DNA of 64,000 nt from Streptomyces geranii (lineage in GTDB: Bacteria > Actinomycetota > Actinomycetes > Streptomycetales > Streptomycetaceae): assembly GCF_002954775.1 (NCBI RefSeq), contig NZ_PJME01000013.1, positions 124,001 to 188,000 on the forward strand, in the 5' to 3' direction. The position numbers were made by a program, and so were the translations under genes. Under the pieces are notes generated by a model. It did no database searches and was not told where the DNA came from. It was given only the letters and a program-made list of their open reading frames with translations. Below, piece after piece: positions 7,511-17,396 of the stretch; position 1 is the first letter of the stretch, and each line of letters begins with the position of its first letter.

Positions 7511-10500
7511 TCAGGCGCGTTGACGACCGGACCGGGTACTCCCAGTGGGCGGGGTGGGCGCCTCTGCGGACTCGGCCGGGTGCTCGTTCGGGTCGTGTGT
7601 TTCCACTTTGGTCGCGTCGCGACCTCTGTCGCGACCTCTGCGGATCGCGCGCGCGGTTCGATAGCGCGTGGTGATCCAGAGCGCCGGAGCAAGGATGCTG
7701 TTGATCAGGCCGAAGAAAGACCAGACCGCTCCGACTGTCCCGGCCGTCCCGCCTTGGAGGGCGCCGTAGAGCGCAGTGACTCCAAACAGAGCAGCCCATA
7801 CGAGGTGCTGCCTGAACGTTCTGATCGTGTCATTGCTCGCGGAGTCCCCCTTGGGGGTCACAACAAAGTGGCTGGAGCGGCGCAGCAACGTGTCAAATGC
7901 AGCGCGAAGGTAGATAGGAGAAGCCAGAACGGACATGACCATTCCTGCGACTCCTCCCGATCCTTCCGGTTCGTGAGGCGATACGTTGTGCCGACGGTTC
8001 CAGATGTACAGGCCGATCTGCAACGCTGATGCATTCCCATAGAGCATCAACCAGACACCGGGATCCACATCGATGCTGCCCGTTCCAAGCCACACCAGGA
8101 TGAAGCAACTCGCTGCGCTGAGAAGCAAGTTGAGAGCTGCCAGCGGATAGAATGCGAGCATCAGTAGGTAGTGAAATAGGCGGCCCGGACTGAGGGAGAA
8201 TAGCGAAAGGGGAAGCTGTTTGACAATGGCCTCATATGTTCCCCTGCTCCATCGGAGCTGTTGCGTAAAGTAGTCGGTCCAGTTGTTGGGCCCCTCGCCG
8301 ACTGCAAGCACGTCCGGTGTGTAGACGGAGCGCCAGCGGCTTCCTGTATCAGGGTTGCGGGAGCGGTGAACGGCGAGGCTCGTGGCCAAGTCTTCGGTGA
8401 TGGAGTCATGGAATCCGCCGACGCCTTTAAGGGCCTTGATGCGGATGACGTTGTTCGTGCCGACGAGCATGGGTGCGCCGTACTGGTTGCCAGCGCGCTG
8501 CGTGACGGCATGGAAGAGGTATTGCTGGCTCTCCGCTGCCCTGGTGATCCAACTGTCATTGTTTCCGTAGACCTGAGGACTTGACACGAACGCTACGTCT
8601 TCATCCCGGAAATAGCCCAGAATGCGCTCCAGATAGTTCGGAAGTGGAATGTGATCGGTGTCTACCGATGCAAGGAACTCGTAATTATGGCCATGCTCTT
8701 CCAGCCAGGCATTATAGTTTCCGTGTTTGGAGTGCATCCGGTTTGGGCCGCTGCGCTGGTTCCATCGAATGACACCCTGTCGGGAGAAGTGGTTCACGCC
8801 AAGGCGTTCACATAGGAGACGAAGCTCGGGGTCGTCTCCCTCATCGAGTAGCCACACATGCAGCTCACCTCTGTGGCGGACTCGTACGGCGGCTTCTAAG
8901 GTGGCACGAACCATTTCGAGTGGCTCTCTGCCCGGCACGCAGGTGGTGAGGAAAGCGAGCCTCAGCCCTGTTTTGGGCACCACGGGAACGGGATCGCGCG
9001 CGACCAAAGTAGACACCGCACCTGAAAGGACACCGACGGCGCGGGTGCCTTCGATCAACGCGATAGCGGCCACCATGCTGATGCGCAGCGCGAAGTCCCA
9101 TCCGCCAGCGTTTAGGGTCGACGCCCAGTGTTCGGGCTGTACAAGCCATGCCACGAGGGTGATGGATAACAGTGGCGCGGCGGCGAGCATGAGTGCGGCG
9201 CGCACTCGATGAGGCTCCTGAGCAATCAGACGTCGGTACTGGAGACGGAAGTGCCCTTCGGAGTCGGGCTGTGTAAGGGGGCCGGCCAATCGGCTGTAGT
9301 GCTCATAGTCGTATCGGGGCAGCACCTTGCGCACTGTTCTGATGTAGCCCCTGCGGCTTGCAGGTGACGGTTCTGCGCCGACTGGGCGGCCACTCTCCTT
9401 GGACGGTGAACGTCGCAACGACGGTGAGGTGTCCCCCGAGGGTTCCGACGCTGTCGTCGTCAACTCCACACTCAGTTCGAGCGGCCACTCCGTCGCCGGA
9501 GCTTGGGGCGCCACGACCTTCACTCGGCTCCGCGGAACATTGCCAGGTGCAAGGTCTTGTTCCTGCTCTTCCAGGTGCATGGTTCGTACAACGTGTAGGC
9601 ACAACAGACGACGCTGGAAGGACTCACTGGCAGCCTCGGTCAGTGACATGGCTTCCTTGAGAGGGCCCAAAGGGTCCCCGTGAGATGAGAGCTCCTCGGT
9701 CCACTCGTTCAACGTCCATAGTGCAATGGCGTAGTTGACCAAGACAGTCGGGCGCAGTGCGTCAGCGCCATGGATCGAGTCGAGCAACTGCCTGAGATGG
9801 TGAACACACGTCTCCAGCAACTTCGCGTCGTGGGCTTCCGCAGCAGCGGCGTAAAGGCTGACCGCCCTGTTGTTGGCCGCCCTAGACGGTTCCGACGAGG
9901 CGCGCGGCTGCTGGGCTGGCCCGAGCTGAAGGGAGGGACGAAGCAACTCGACCGAGGGACGGCCGATGAGCACGCAGCAACGTTGCAGCAGCTGTTGGAT
10001 GGGAACGCGGATCGGTCCGGGTGCCTGTACTGCCTTGGCGGATTCGCTGCGATCGATGAACAGATGGTGCAGCGTCTCCGCTGCCGCGGCGAAAGCATCC
10101 CAGTCCGAGCTAGAAAGGGCCCGCTGCAGAGCTACGACGCACGCGGTGACCTCATCCCAGCCCTGTATAGGCATACGCCAGTCGAGACCCGTGTCGAGAA
10201 CGGTGAGGACACGCTCCACGAGATCCCCTGGCAGAGCCTTGGCTCCCGGCCGGATTGGTGCCGGCGAGGCAGCCTCAAGCGGAGGGCTCGTGAGAAGTAC
10301 CGCTCCGAGGGGGATATCAACGGTGCCTGGAATCCATTGACCCGGTGCATCTGGGCTGCTGCCATGGAAGGCGAGCAGCGGCGACGCTACATCAGCATGT
10401 GCGAGATATCGCGCGTACTGGACCCGGAGTTCCTGAGCAGTCTTCTGATGGGGTGACGGAATCGACGCCGCTAGACCTAGGCCGTCAATGAGCTTTGCCA

Positions 10501-11440
10501 TTCCCCGGGTGAAAACCGGCATGCCTATCGATGCGGCTCGCACGAATGCCAGGCATGCCTCCTCGGTAGACTGCTCGGTCACTCCAGCGCGCATACGCTC
10601 CAACAGGGTCCAGGCGGAGAGGACGGAGCCGTCGGGAGTCCCCGATGCCGTCAGAAGCAAATCAGAGCTTAGTTCACCGCCATCGGCATGCGAATCCAGC
10701 AGGTAATAGCCCAGCCCAGCGGTTCTGAAGTGGTTACGGCAGACGAACATATCGTCAGCAAGGGGCTTCCCGATGAGCTTGGCGGCCGCGGTGTCACCGA
10801 CTGCCAGGTAGCCGAGCAGTGAGTCCATGGCAACGTCGCCGGAGAGGGCCGACACCGACAGATGCAATGGCCGGTCGACGGGCCGTACTGTGATCACAGA
10901 GTCCGACGTCAGTGGCAGGCACATGATCTGCCACGCAGTGGAGGCAGTGCCCACCTGGACAGCGTGCGGAATGGCGTCGAGACCATGGAAGGTGAATCGC
11001 ACACCCTGGGCGGCGCGGTGAACCCTTGGGTGAGGCCATGTAATTACGTTCCACTTGTTGCCCCGGTAAGCCCACAGACGGATCCACGCGGTGGAGAATT
11101 CCGCGCCGGTCAGGTCACCGAAGTGGGTGCGAGCGGGGGGGCTCAGCAGGGCTGCAGGTTCAAGCCACGAGTGTGCAAGATGGGAACCGAGGTCGACGGA
11201 GACCGCAGGCGATGGCCCCTCATCAGGAACCGTCAACCCGTGTTCTGTGACGTTGCCGGACGGGAGAAGCGCCCGTACCGCGTAGGTTCCGCTTGGCAAC
11301 TGCAGTGGATGGGGGATGCCGATGCGGACAATGCCGGTCTGGACCCGGCGCTGTCCGGAACCGATCACCTGGAGGCGGACGGGGGCGCCGGCGAGCAACT
11401 CATCCCGGGCCGTGAGAGTAAGCATTGCAGGTCCGCTCAT
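7511..11440 (-). CDS. Large membrane GT2 glycosyltransferase (cellulose-synthase-like) with long N-terminal extension
   Basis: A 1309-aa protein. Residues about 1-790 match no family I recognise. They include a beta-rich start, an all-helical stretch around 600-680 that could be TPR-like, and a Ser/Pro-rich linker. Two hydrophobic segments follow (about 810-880 region), then a processive GT2 domain with DEGDD (about 867), the DxD motif VDTDHIP (about 928), ITED (about 1015) and QQLRW (about 1059), the QxxRW motif of cellulose/hyaluronan synthases. Several transmembrane helices complete the C-terminus. The ATG overlaps the caspase stop (ATGA), so it is the last gene of a three-gene operon. The sugar and acceptor are unknown. 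A longer in-frame start lies inside the caspase gene and is rejected. Confidence 0.85.
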   Translation of the reverse strand: MSGPAMLTLTARDELLAGAPVRLQVIGSGQRRVQTGIVRIGIPHPLQLPSGTYAVRALLPSGNVTEHGLTVPDEGPSPAVSVDLGSHLAHSWLEPAALLSPPARTHFGDLTGAEFSTAWIRLWAYRGNKWNVITWPHPRVHRAAQGVRFTFHGLDAIPHAVQVGTASTAWQIMCLPLTSDSVITVRPVDRPLHLSVSALSGDVAMDSLLGYLAVGDTAAAKLIGKPLADDMFVCRNHFRTAGLGYYLLDSHADGGELSSDLLLTASGTPDGSVLSAWTLLERMRAGVTEQSTEEACLAFVRAASIGMPVFTRGMAKLIDGLGLAASIPSPHQKTAQELRVQYARYLAHADVASPLLAFHGSSPDAPGQWIPGTVDIPLGAVLLTSPPLEAASPAPIRPGAKALPGDLVERVLTVLDTGLDWRMPIQGWDEVTACVVALQRALSSSDWDAFAAAAETLHHLFIDRSESAKAVQAPGPIRVPIQQLLQRCCVLIGRPSVELLRPSLQLGPAQQPRASSEPSRAANNRAVSLYAAAAEAHDAKLLETCVHHLRQLLDSIHGADALRPTVLVNYAIALWTLNEWTEELSSHGDPLGPLKEAMSLTEAASESFQRRLLCLHVVRTMHLEEQEQDLAPGNVPRSRVKVVAPQAPATEWPLELSVELTTTASEPSGDTSPSLRRSPSKESGRPVGAEPSPASRRGYIRTVRKVLPRYDYEHYSRLAGPLTQPDSEGHFRLQYRRLIAQEPHRVRAALMLAAAPLLSITLVAWLVQPEHWASTLNAGGWDFALRISMVAAIALIEGTRAVGVLSGAVSTLVARDPVPVVPKTGLRLAFLTTCVPGREPLEMVRATLEAAVRVRHRGELHVWLLDEGDDPELRLLCERLGVNHFSRQGVIRWNQRSGPNRMHSKHGNYNAWLEEHGHNYEFLASVDTDHIPLPNYLERILGYFRDEDVAFVSSPQVYGNNDSWITRAAESQQYLFHAVTQRAGNQYGAPMLVGTNNVIRIKALKGVGGFHDSITEDLATSLAVHRSRNPDTGSRWRSVYTPDVLAVGEGPNNWTDYFTQQLRWSRGTYEAIVKQLPLSLFSLSPGRLFHYLLMLAFYPLAALNLLLSAASCFILVWLGTGSIDVDPGVWLMLYGNASALQIGLYIWNRRHNVSPHEPEGSGGVAGMVMSVLASPIYLRAAFDTLLRRSSHFVVTPKGDSASNDTIRTFRQHLVWAALFGVTALYGALQGGTAGTVGAVWSFFGLINSILAPALWITTRYRTARAIRRGRDRGRDATKVETHDPNEHPAESAEAPTPPTGSTRSGRQRA

Positions 11441-12609
11441 GACGTCACCTGCATGCTTAACCGGGAGTACGGAGGAAAGACACCGTGAGGTCGTCGGGTG
11501 GTTGTGCTGTCGCAGTGCGCACTCACGGTGTAGAAGCCAGAGGTGAGCTCCAGGCGCCACTCCTGGATCGAAGCGCCATGCCGGTCTGGTCCGTACTCCT
11601 GCGCAGTGCCGCAGTCGATGCTGGGTTGGTCTGGTGGATCCTGAGGTATACAAGCCAGTTTGGTACGGCCTGCTGCTGCTGGAGGAAGACACCTCACCGT
11701 CAGTCTGGCCGGCGGGGCACCGCCAAGACGGAAAAGTGGTATGTCACCGAAGCCGGTTGCTTCAACGGTTCGCGTGAGCCCACTGTATTCGCCCTCGGGC
11801 GACAACAGGTGGTTGATACTCCTGCGGATGTTGTCCGTGCGCACTTCCCAGCTTCCGTACTCGTCCGGCGTTGCCGCCTGCCCGTCCAAGCACTGCAAAA
11901 GTGCTTGGGTGAGTCGGGAAACCTCATGACGTTCGCTAAAGGCCTGCTCGAATGCTGGCAGACGGAGGGTGAGTTCGTTCGTACACGCATTGGTCTTGAA
12001 GAGGTCTCGAACGGCTAGGCCGGGAACGCCGCCCGCGCGTTCAAGATAGCTATCCCGGCAGGCGTCGACGATGTACAACTGGGTTGAAGGGCCTGTCTGT
12101 TGAAGGGCGAGCCGTGTTTCGTCGAAGTCGAAAGCTTGGGCGAAGGGTGCAGTGGCGAAGCGATTGAAGTCGCTGGCGAGCAGGTACTGGCCGTCACCTT
12201 GAAGTCCATGTCCGCAGAAGTAGAACAGGGCAATATTATCGGGATGTTGGCGGCAACGTTCTGCCCACTTCTCAAACGCTTCTCGTATGTTTTCGATTGT
12301 GGGTTCAGGCGGCGGTGAGGTGTACCGTGCCGGGAGGTCATCCCCTGGTGGCCATGAGGCGAGCAGTTCCACACTGCCGAGACTCACAGGCCACTCGCCC
12401 TGTCTGCTGTTCATGAGCCACTCGGCTACGGCAACCGCAGACAGCGGTGGCGAGGTGAGCTGGGTCATCTCTTCCCACGCGGCCCCGTCTCCAACTCGAT
12501 AGCGCGAGCCACCGGCCAGATAGGGATACCCGCCGACGCCGATTACGAGTGCATGGAGAGCAGGCGCTTTCGTACTCACGTCATAGGATGCGGGAACCGA
12601 CTCAATCAT
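11437..12609 (-). CDS. Caspase-family (peptidase C14) protein
   Basis: A 390-aa protein with a caspase-like p20 fold. The catalytic histidine is in FYFCGHGLQ (His134) and the catalytic cysteine in LYIVDACRDS (Cys184), with the expected hydrophobic strands before each. The N-terminal LVIGVGGYPYL is the usual first strand of prokaryotic caspases. Residues about 290-390 form a separate C-terminal domain of unknown type with four cysteines. Prokaryotic caspases often act in conflict or regulated cell death systems. It overlaps the upstream hydrolase by 8 bases and the downstream glycosyltransferase by 4, so all three are co-translated. The protease target is unknown; its operon partners are candidates. 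Confidence 0.88.
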   Translation of the reverse strand: MIESVPASYDVSTKAPALHALVIGVGGYPYLAGGSRYRVGDGAAWEEMTQLTSPPLSAVAVAEWLMNSRQGEWPVSLGSVELLASWPPGDDLPARYTSPPPEPTIENIREAFEKWAERCRQHPDNIALFYFCGHGLQGDGQYLLASDFNRFATAPFAQAFDFDETRLALQQTGPSTQLYIVDACRDSYLERAGGVPGLAVRDLFKTNACTNELTLRLPAFEQAFSERHEVSRLTQALLQCLDGQAATPDEYGSWEVRTDNIRRSINHLLSPEGEYSGLTRTVEATGFGDIPLFRLGGAPPARLTVRCLPPAAAGRTKLACIPQDPPDQPSIDCGTAQEYGPDRHGASIQEWRLELTSGFYTVSAHCDSTTTRRPHGVFPPYSRLSMQVTS

Positions 12610-13864
12610 GACTCTCCATGCTCAGTGCCGCCGTAAGACGCTCCGCCAGGCGCCGGTAAAAACTCGGCATGCGGAAGTAGGCGCCGTGAGCAGCCATCAG
12701 ACCGCGCCCAGTTGAGTAGCTGAAGTCCTGGCCGGAGGCGAAGATCGAGCTGATGACGAACGACAAAGGGTCGTTTGGGTCGAAGATGTTGATCCACCGT
12801 GATAATCCGTCTGGTATCGGAGCACGGTCTCGGTCAGGATCCGCAGGAGCGGGCGCGGCTGGGAAGAGACCTAGCTCGGCCATGAAGCCAACCTGGGAGC
12901 CCACGGTGACTAGGACATCGCACTCCAGGTCCGGGCGGAGATGCGACAGCAAGTCATACACAATGTTGCCGCCCATGCTGTGCGCGATGACTACGAGTCG
13001 AGGATCAGCCGAGGTGCGCAGCCGCAACCCCTCCTCCAGCGCCGAGGCAACCCGCTGCGCAATCGGAGCCTGATCCCCCTGCTCCTCGCGCTGGCGAAAG
13101 TAGGCCAAGACGTCGCCGATGAATCTTGTGCCCGCCGTATGCACTGGCCGACGTGCGGCTCGGCGTACTGCCGACGAACCAGCTCGTGGAACCGCCGCCG
13201 TCACTCGACTGAGGGCCTCCCGAAGCCGCAGTACAGCCATCCGCCGCCCGCCCCGCTGCCCTCCGAATGCTTCATGCGACGGCGGTCCGTTAGCCCGGCC
13301 AGCTGAGAGCGACTCCAGCAGCCGGGACAGAAACTCCTCGTCGTCGGATGCGTCTGCAGGCCAGTCAATGGCTTGCCCTGACGCTGCGAGCTCAGCAAGT
13401 GCGGCAGCCTCGATTCCCATGCCGGCAAGGATCTGCGCCTCCGGCTCCCCGGCACGGGTCCCGGCGATCATCCACAGCAGGTCGACCGCATCGGACGGCG
13501 CTTCGCGCGCGAGAGCAGTGAGCACCTGGTTACGACGAGCTCCCTCGCCTGCGGACAGTTCAAGCAGCGATGTCACGTCGAGCGAACCATCGGCGCCAAA
13601 TGACTCGACTCCGTGAGACGGATAGGAAGCATGGTTCCATACGAACTTGGCACCGACATCACCCCAATAGGGGTTGAGAACAGTCATCTTCGAGGCATCA
13701 TCCGCACACAAAATCGGGCCCAGAACGGTCCTCAATAGTGCGTCACGCTGGGTAACAGTGCGCAGATAGTCTGCTGACCGCCTTGTCGCTACCCCATGCA
13801 CGAAGACGACTGGCACAGCAATCCCACCCCCCGAGCGAAGGACGCTGCCGACGGAGTGCTCCAC
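12602..13864 (-). CDS. Alpha/beta hydrolase (lipase/esterase-like)
   Basis: A 420-aa serine hydrolase. VPVVFVHGVATRR near residues 17-29 is the oxyanion strand and loop, and VVIAHSMGGNIVYDLLSHL around residue 295 carries the nucleophile serine in a G/H-x-S-x-G elbow. A long insertion of about 200 residues separates these, longer than in simple esterases. There is no signal peptide, so it acts in the cytoplasm or at the inner membrane face. First gene of the hydrolase-caspase-glycosyltransferase operon. Such hydrolases serve as lipid-cleaving effectors in some bacterial conflict systems; that role here is inference. The start lacks a strong ribosome site. Confidence 0.82.
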   Translation of the reverse strand: MEHSVGSVLRSGGGIAVPVVFVHGVATRRSADYLRTVTQRDALLRTVLGPILCADDASKMTVLNPYWGDVGAKFVWNHASYPSHGVESFGADGSLDVTSLLELSAGEGARRNQVLTALAREAPSDAVDLLWMIAGTRAGEPEAQILAGMGIEAAALAELAASGQAIDWPADASDDEEFLSRLLESLSAGRANGPPSHEAFGGQRGGRRMAVLRLREALSRVTAAVPRAGSSAVRRAARRPVHTAGTRFIGDVLAYFRQREEQGDQAPIAQRVASALEEGLRLRTSADPRLVVIAHSMGGNIVYDLLSHLRPDLECDVLVTVGSQVGFMAELGLFPAAPAPADPDRDRAPIPDGLSRWINIFDPNDPLSFVISSIFASGQDFSYSTGRGLMAAHGAYFRMPSFYRRLAERLTAALSMESHD

Positions 13865-14080
13865 GGCGGATTTCGCTCATGGCGATGTTAAGGGGACAGA
13901 GCGCCGTCTAGCAGCGATGTTGATGAACACGTCATACGGCTTTGCCGCAGGCGACTCGCCGACCAGCCGCCCATCACGTGATGCCAGCAGCAGGTGAGGA
14001 GTCTGATGCCAACTGGCGTGTGGTGTCGGCGATCCCCGCTAGGGTTCACATCTCGTCCATAATCGCTCTCGGCTGGGGTC

Positions 14081-15775
14081 TTGTTCGTGTCGCGGATTGC
14101 TGCTCGTCGTGCTTCGGACCCGACCCGGATCGGGCGTTTCCGGGTGGTCGGGGTGCTTGGCGTGGGTGGGATGGGCACGGTGTACGCCGCGGTGGGGGAG
14201 AGGGGCGAGCGGGTAGCGGTGAAGGCTGTGCACGCCGGGCAGGCGGCGGATGGTCAGTTCCGGGCCCGGTTCCGGCGCGAGGTCGCGGTGCTGCGGCGGG
14301 TTTCGGGTCCGTGTCTGGTGCCGCTGCTGGAGGCCGATCCCGAGGCGGACATCCCGTGGCTGGCGACTGCCTATGTACCCGGCTCGACGCTCGGCGATCA
14401 CACGGCGGTGCACGGGCCGCTGACCGGGATTCAGCTGCACCTGTTCGCGGCAGGTACGGCCGGGGCGCTCGCGGCCGTGCATGCCGCCGGGGTGGTCCAC
14501 CGCGACCTGAAGCCCGCGAACGTGATCCTGGCCCCGGACGGGCCGCGGGTGCTGGACTTCGGCATCGCCCACGTCGCCGACGGTACCGCGGTCACCCGCA
14601 CCGGCATGCAGACCGGGACCCCGGGCTGGCTGAGCCCCGAGTACTACCGGGACGGCACCACCGGGCCGCCCGGTGACGTCTTCGCCTGGGGTATTCTGCT
14701 CGCTTTCGCGGCCACTGGCCGTCACCCCTTCGGCACCGGCAACGCCGAGGCCGTCGCCTTCCGCGTCCTCAGCGCCGAGCCGGACCTCGCCGGCGTCCCC
14801 AACGACTTGCTCAGCCTGGTAACGGCGTGTCTCGCCAAAGACCCGGACTACCGGCCGTTGGCTGCCAACGTGGCACAGAAGACCGGCGAACTACTTGGCG
14901 AGCAGGCGACCCAGGTCCTCGGAGATGTCCACGACCGGCCGACCGAGGTCCCGAACCTGATCGCTGAGCAGTGGCACCCTCCGACCGTGGAAGACCCCGC
15001 CTGGCCCGCTCCCGCCATACGCCGTCCCGGCAGGCGCGCCCGGCTCATCGTCGCCGCGGCTGCCGTGTTTGCCGCGGCCGCCACGGGCACCTGGTTCGCG
15101 CTGGCCTCGGGCCACGCCCCCGCGCGCGGCACCCACTCCCCACAGGCAACCGCGGTCCGCTCCACCCCTGCCGCCGAACCGGCAGCGACTACGTCACCCC
15201 TCGCTCATCCAGCCACCAGCGAGTCACAGACCCCGACCGCCGCGGCCTCGTCCGCGCCGGCGCAGACCCGGGTGGTCACCCTCAGTCCCTGGTCACCGGG
15301 CGGTACTCCCGCAACCGACATCACCATCACCGACCGGGCCAGTGGCTCCTGCTTCGGGACCGCCGAATCCACGATGCGCACAGACGCTTGGCGCTGTACC
15401 GCCGGCGACCGGATCCTTGACCCGTGTTTCTCCCCGGACTCCAACCCTGCAGACACCAGTGCCCTGTGCCTGGACGGAGCCCCCGACCGCATGGTCGAGC
15501 TGTCGGTTGCTGAGGGCTTTCCCGGCAACAACAACCACCTGCCGGGCGGACCCGACATCGAACCGATCATCCTCGTCTTGGCCAACGGTGCCCACTGCTC
15601 GTTCGCCGGGGGCGGCACCGCGACGCTGGCGGGACAGCGCCTGAACTACGGCTGTGACGGCGGCGGCTCCCTGTACGGCTACCCGAACAAGACAGCCGCG
15701 CTGTGGACCATCTCCTACGCAGCCCCCGGCAGCGGAGCCAGTGTCTCCACGCCGATCACCACCGTCTACCAGTAG
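14081..15775 (+). CDS. Receptor-type serine/threonine protein kinase
   Basis: A 564-aa protein of Hanks-type kinase architecture. It has a glycine loop GVGGMGTVY (about 27-35), ATP-binding lysine in VAVKAV (about 48), catalytic HRDLKPANV (about 141) and DFG (about 165). After about residue 270 comes a linker, one transmembrane helix (about 319-337) and an extracellular Ala/Pro/Thr-rich stalk. The C-terminus is a Cys-containing beta-rich domain (about 410-564). The start is uncertain: TTG at 14081, or GTG at 14087, which is better spaced from a GGGG stretch. The last 30 codons recur as a decayed fragment near 23604-23692. It sits between conflict-type operons and may sense an envelope signal; substrate unknown. 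Confidence 0.88.
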   Translation: MFVSRIAARRASDPTRIGRFRVVGVLGVGGMGTVYAAVGERGERVAVKAVHAGQAADGQFRARFRREVAVLRRVSGPCLVPLLEADPEADIPWLATAYVPGSTLGDHTAVHGPLTGIQLHLFAAGTAGALAAVHAAGVVHRDLKPANVILAPDGPRVLDFGIAHVADGTAVTRTGMQTGTPGWLSPEYYRDGTTGPPGDVFAWGILLAFAATGRHPFGTGNAEAVAFRVLSAEPDLAGVPNDLLSLVTACLAKDPDYRPLAANVAQKTGELLGEQATQVLGDVHDRPTEVPNLIAEQWHPPTVEDPAWPAPAIRRPGRRARLIVAAAAVFAAAATGTWFALASGHAPARGTHSPQATAVRSTPAAEPAATTSPLAHPATSESQTPTAAASSAPAQTRVVTLSPWSPGGTPATDITITDRASGSCFGTAESTMRTDAWRCTAGDRILDPCFSPDSNPADTSALCLDGAPDRMVELSVAEGFPGNNNHLPGGPDIEPIILVLANGAHCSFAGGGTATLAGQRLNYGCDGGGSLYGYPNKTAALWTISYAAPGSGASVSTPITTVYQ

Positions 15776-15860
15776 CCCGCCGACGGTCGCGTCAGGACAT
15801 CGGGCGGTCGATCAGCCCGACACCATTGCTGTGCCGATGGGTTCTCCGGCTATAGAGAAT

Positions 15861-17396
15861 CTATGTGGGTTCGCTGTCATGGAAAGGGTGTTGGGGCCTC
15901 TGAAACTTCTTCGCATGCGCGTGTTTGCATTGGCTGCAAAGCTCCTGGAGCGCTGCACGCCAGCGAAGAGTGTGTTCCGCTAGAGCGGTAGTCCGCTGCA
16001 GCCAATCTACGTCGTCGGCCCAGCCACCGAGTGCGCCCCACAGGACCGGGCGTGGACTCCTACCCAGCGGGCAGCGATCCGGAACGGCGATGCTCTCAAA
16101 CGTTTCACGCCGAGCTGTCACGTACTGCGAGATGTCAACCTGGTTGTACAAGATGGTGAACGCACTCACCGACGACTGGCGCTTGCTGATCTCAAACTCC
16201 AGTTGGACCAGGGGGAAAGGATCGTCCCCCGGCCAATGTGCATAGTCGTCGGTAAGTGGCAGGCGCATGAAGCCTCGTCCTTCTGCGGGACGTTTCCAGC
16301 CCAGCGCCTCCAATGGCCCGAAGGATGCGGCAATCTGATCCAGAGCACGCTCGGCCTCGGCTCTTTCAACAGTTCTTGCAGCGACCCGCTTCTGCGCGCG
16401 TTCGGCCGCACCGGCGGGAATGGCAGCGACCTTCGCCGGAGCCGGTGCTTGCGGGGCGGACGACAGCAGCGCGCTCCTGAGCGTCGGATTTCCCACGAGA
16501 TCCCAGATACCGATCTTGAGGTCGTAGCGCGCCTGGAGCAGCGCCCGGGCGGCTTCGAGATCGGATGGATCACGCCACTCGCCGTCCTGTACCAGCCCGG
16601 TGACACCGAACTGCGCCTCGATCGGAACGGGGCAGGTGTAGTGGAGCGGATCCGGCGGAGCCGTCGGATCCCACGTCGTGACCGGAGCCGAGATCCTCTC
16701 TGCCGTGGTTCGGCCGCCACGCACCCATGCCAGATAGCCGCGGACCAGCGATTCGATCCGGTGGGTATGTGGCATGACGAGGACGCTGTTATCCCCCGTG
16801 AGGCGTCGCTTCTCGAAGTCCGCATATCGGTCTGGGAGAAGATTGCCGCCTTGGGTGAGTGTTTCACTTGTGTCGATGAGAACTGCGGCTCCGATTCTCG
16901 CTCCGGCCCTATCGAGATAGAACTCGCTTCCTTTGAGGAAACGCCATCGGCGACTCGGGGCCTTGGTCTTGAATCCCACGGTGCCCATAGCGGTGCCGTT
17001 CCAGCTTTCGAGCTTGTGTGTCTCGGTATAGCTGTCTGGCAGCGGTTCGTCGAACGAGGTACGGATCAGCTCCAGCTCTGTCGTGCCGCCGGGCAGTACA
17101 GCGCGAAGACCGGTACGGCGCAAACTCCCGTCATGGCGCAGCTCGACCACCGAGCGCTGGCCGACCAGTAGGGCAAATGCGGATTCGCCTGCCGAGTCGA
17201 GGAGGCGACCGACAAGCGAGGATGCCGTCAGCCACCAGAGCAGGGAGGTCGCGAGACTCGCATGCGTCACATGCGAGGTGGGGTCTTCGGCTACCGGCTG
17301 GCGCGAGTCCAGCGACGAGCCGTCGTCAACGGTCATCGGCCCACCGATGAGAATGATCGTCGGGCTGGTGGGGTCAGTGTGCTCTTGATCGCTCAT
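15861..17396 (-). CDS. Uncharacterised 511-aa partner of HNH-helicase
   Basis: I do not recognise a family. The protein begins acidic and polar, then shows a mixed alpha/beta pattern, and around residues 340-365 a charged helix (ERAQKRVAARTVERAEAERA). It has no signal peptide or convincing membrane span and no classic nuclease motif that I can see. Its ATG overlaps the stop of the HNH-helicase gene by 4 bases, so the two are co-translated and probably act together. By analogy with two-gene restriction-like systems it may be a specificity or recognition subunit, which is inference only. Confidence 0.8.
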   Translation of the reverse strand: MSDQEHTDPTSPTIILIGGPMTVDDGSSLDSRQPVAEDPTSHVTHASLATSLLWWLTASSLVGRLLDSAGESAFALLVGQRSVVELRHDGSLRRTGLRAVLPGGTTELELIRTSFDEPLPDSYTETHKLESWNGTAMGTVGFKTKAPSRRWRFLKGSEFYLDRAGARIGAAVLIDTSETLTQGGNLLPDRYADFEKRRLTGDNSVLVMPHTHRIESLVRGYLAWVRGGRTTAERISAPVTTWDPTAPPDPLHYTCPVPIEAQFGVTGLVQDGEWRDPSDLEAARALLQARYDLKIGIWDLVGNPTLRSALLSSAPQAPAPAKVAAIPAGAAERAQKRVAARTVERAEAERALDQIAASFGPLEALGWKRPAEGRGFMRLPLTDDYAHWPGDDPFPLVQLEFEISKRQSSVSAFTILYNQVDISQYVTARRETFESIAVPDRCPLGRSPRPVLWGALGGWADDVDWLQRTTALAEHTLRWRAALQELCSQCKHAHAKKFQRPQHPFHDSEPT

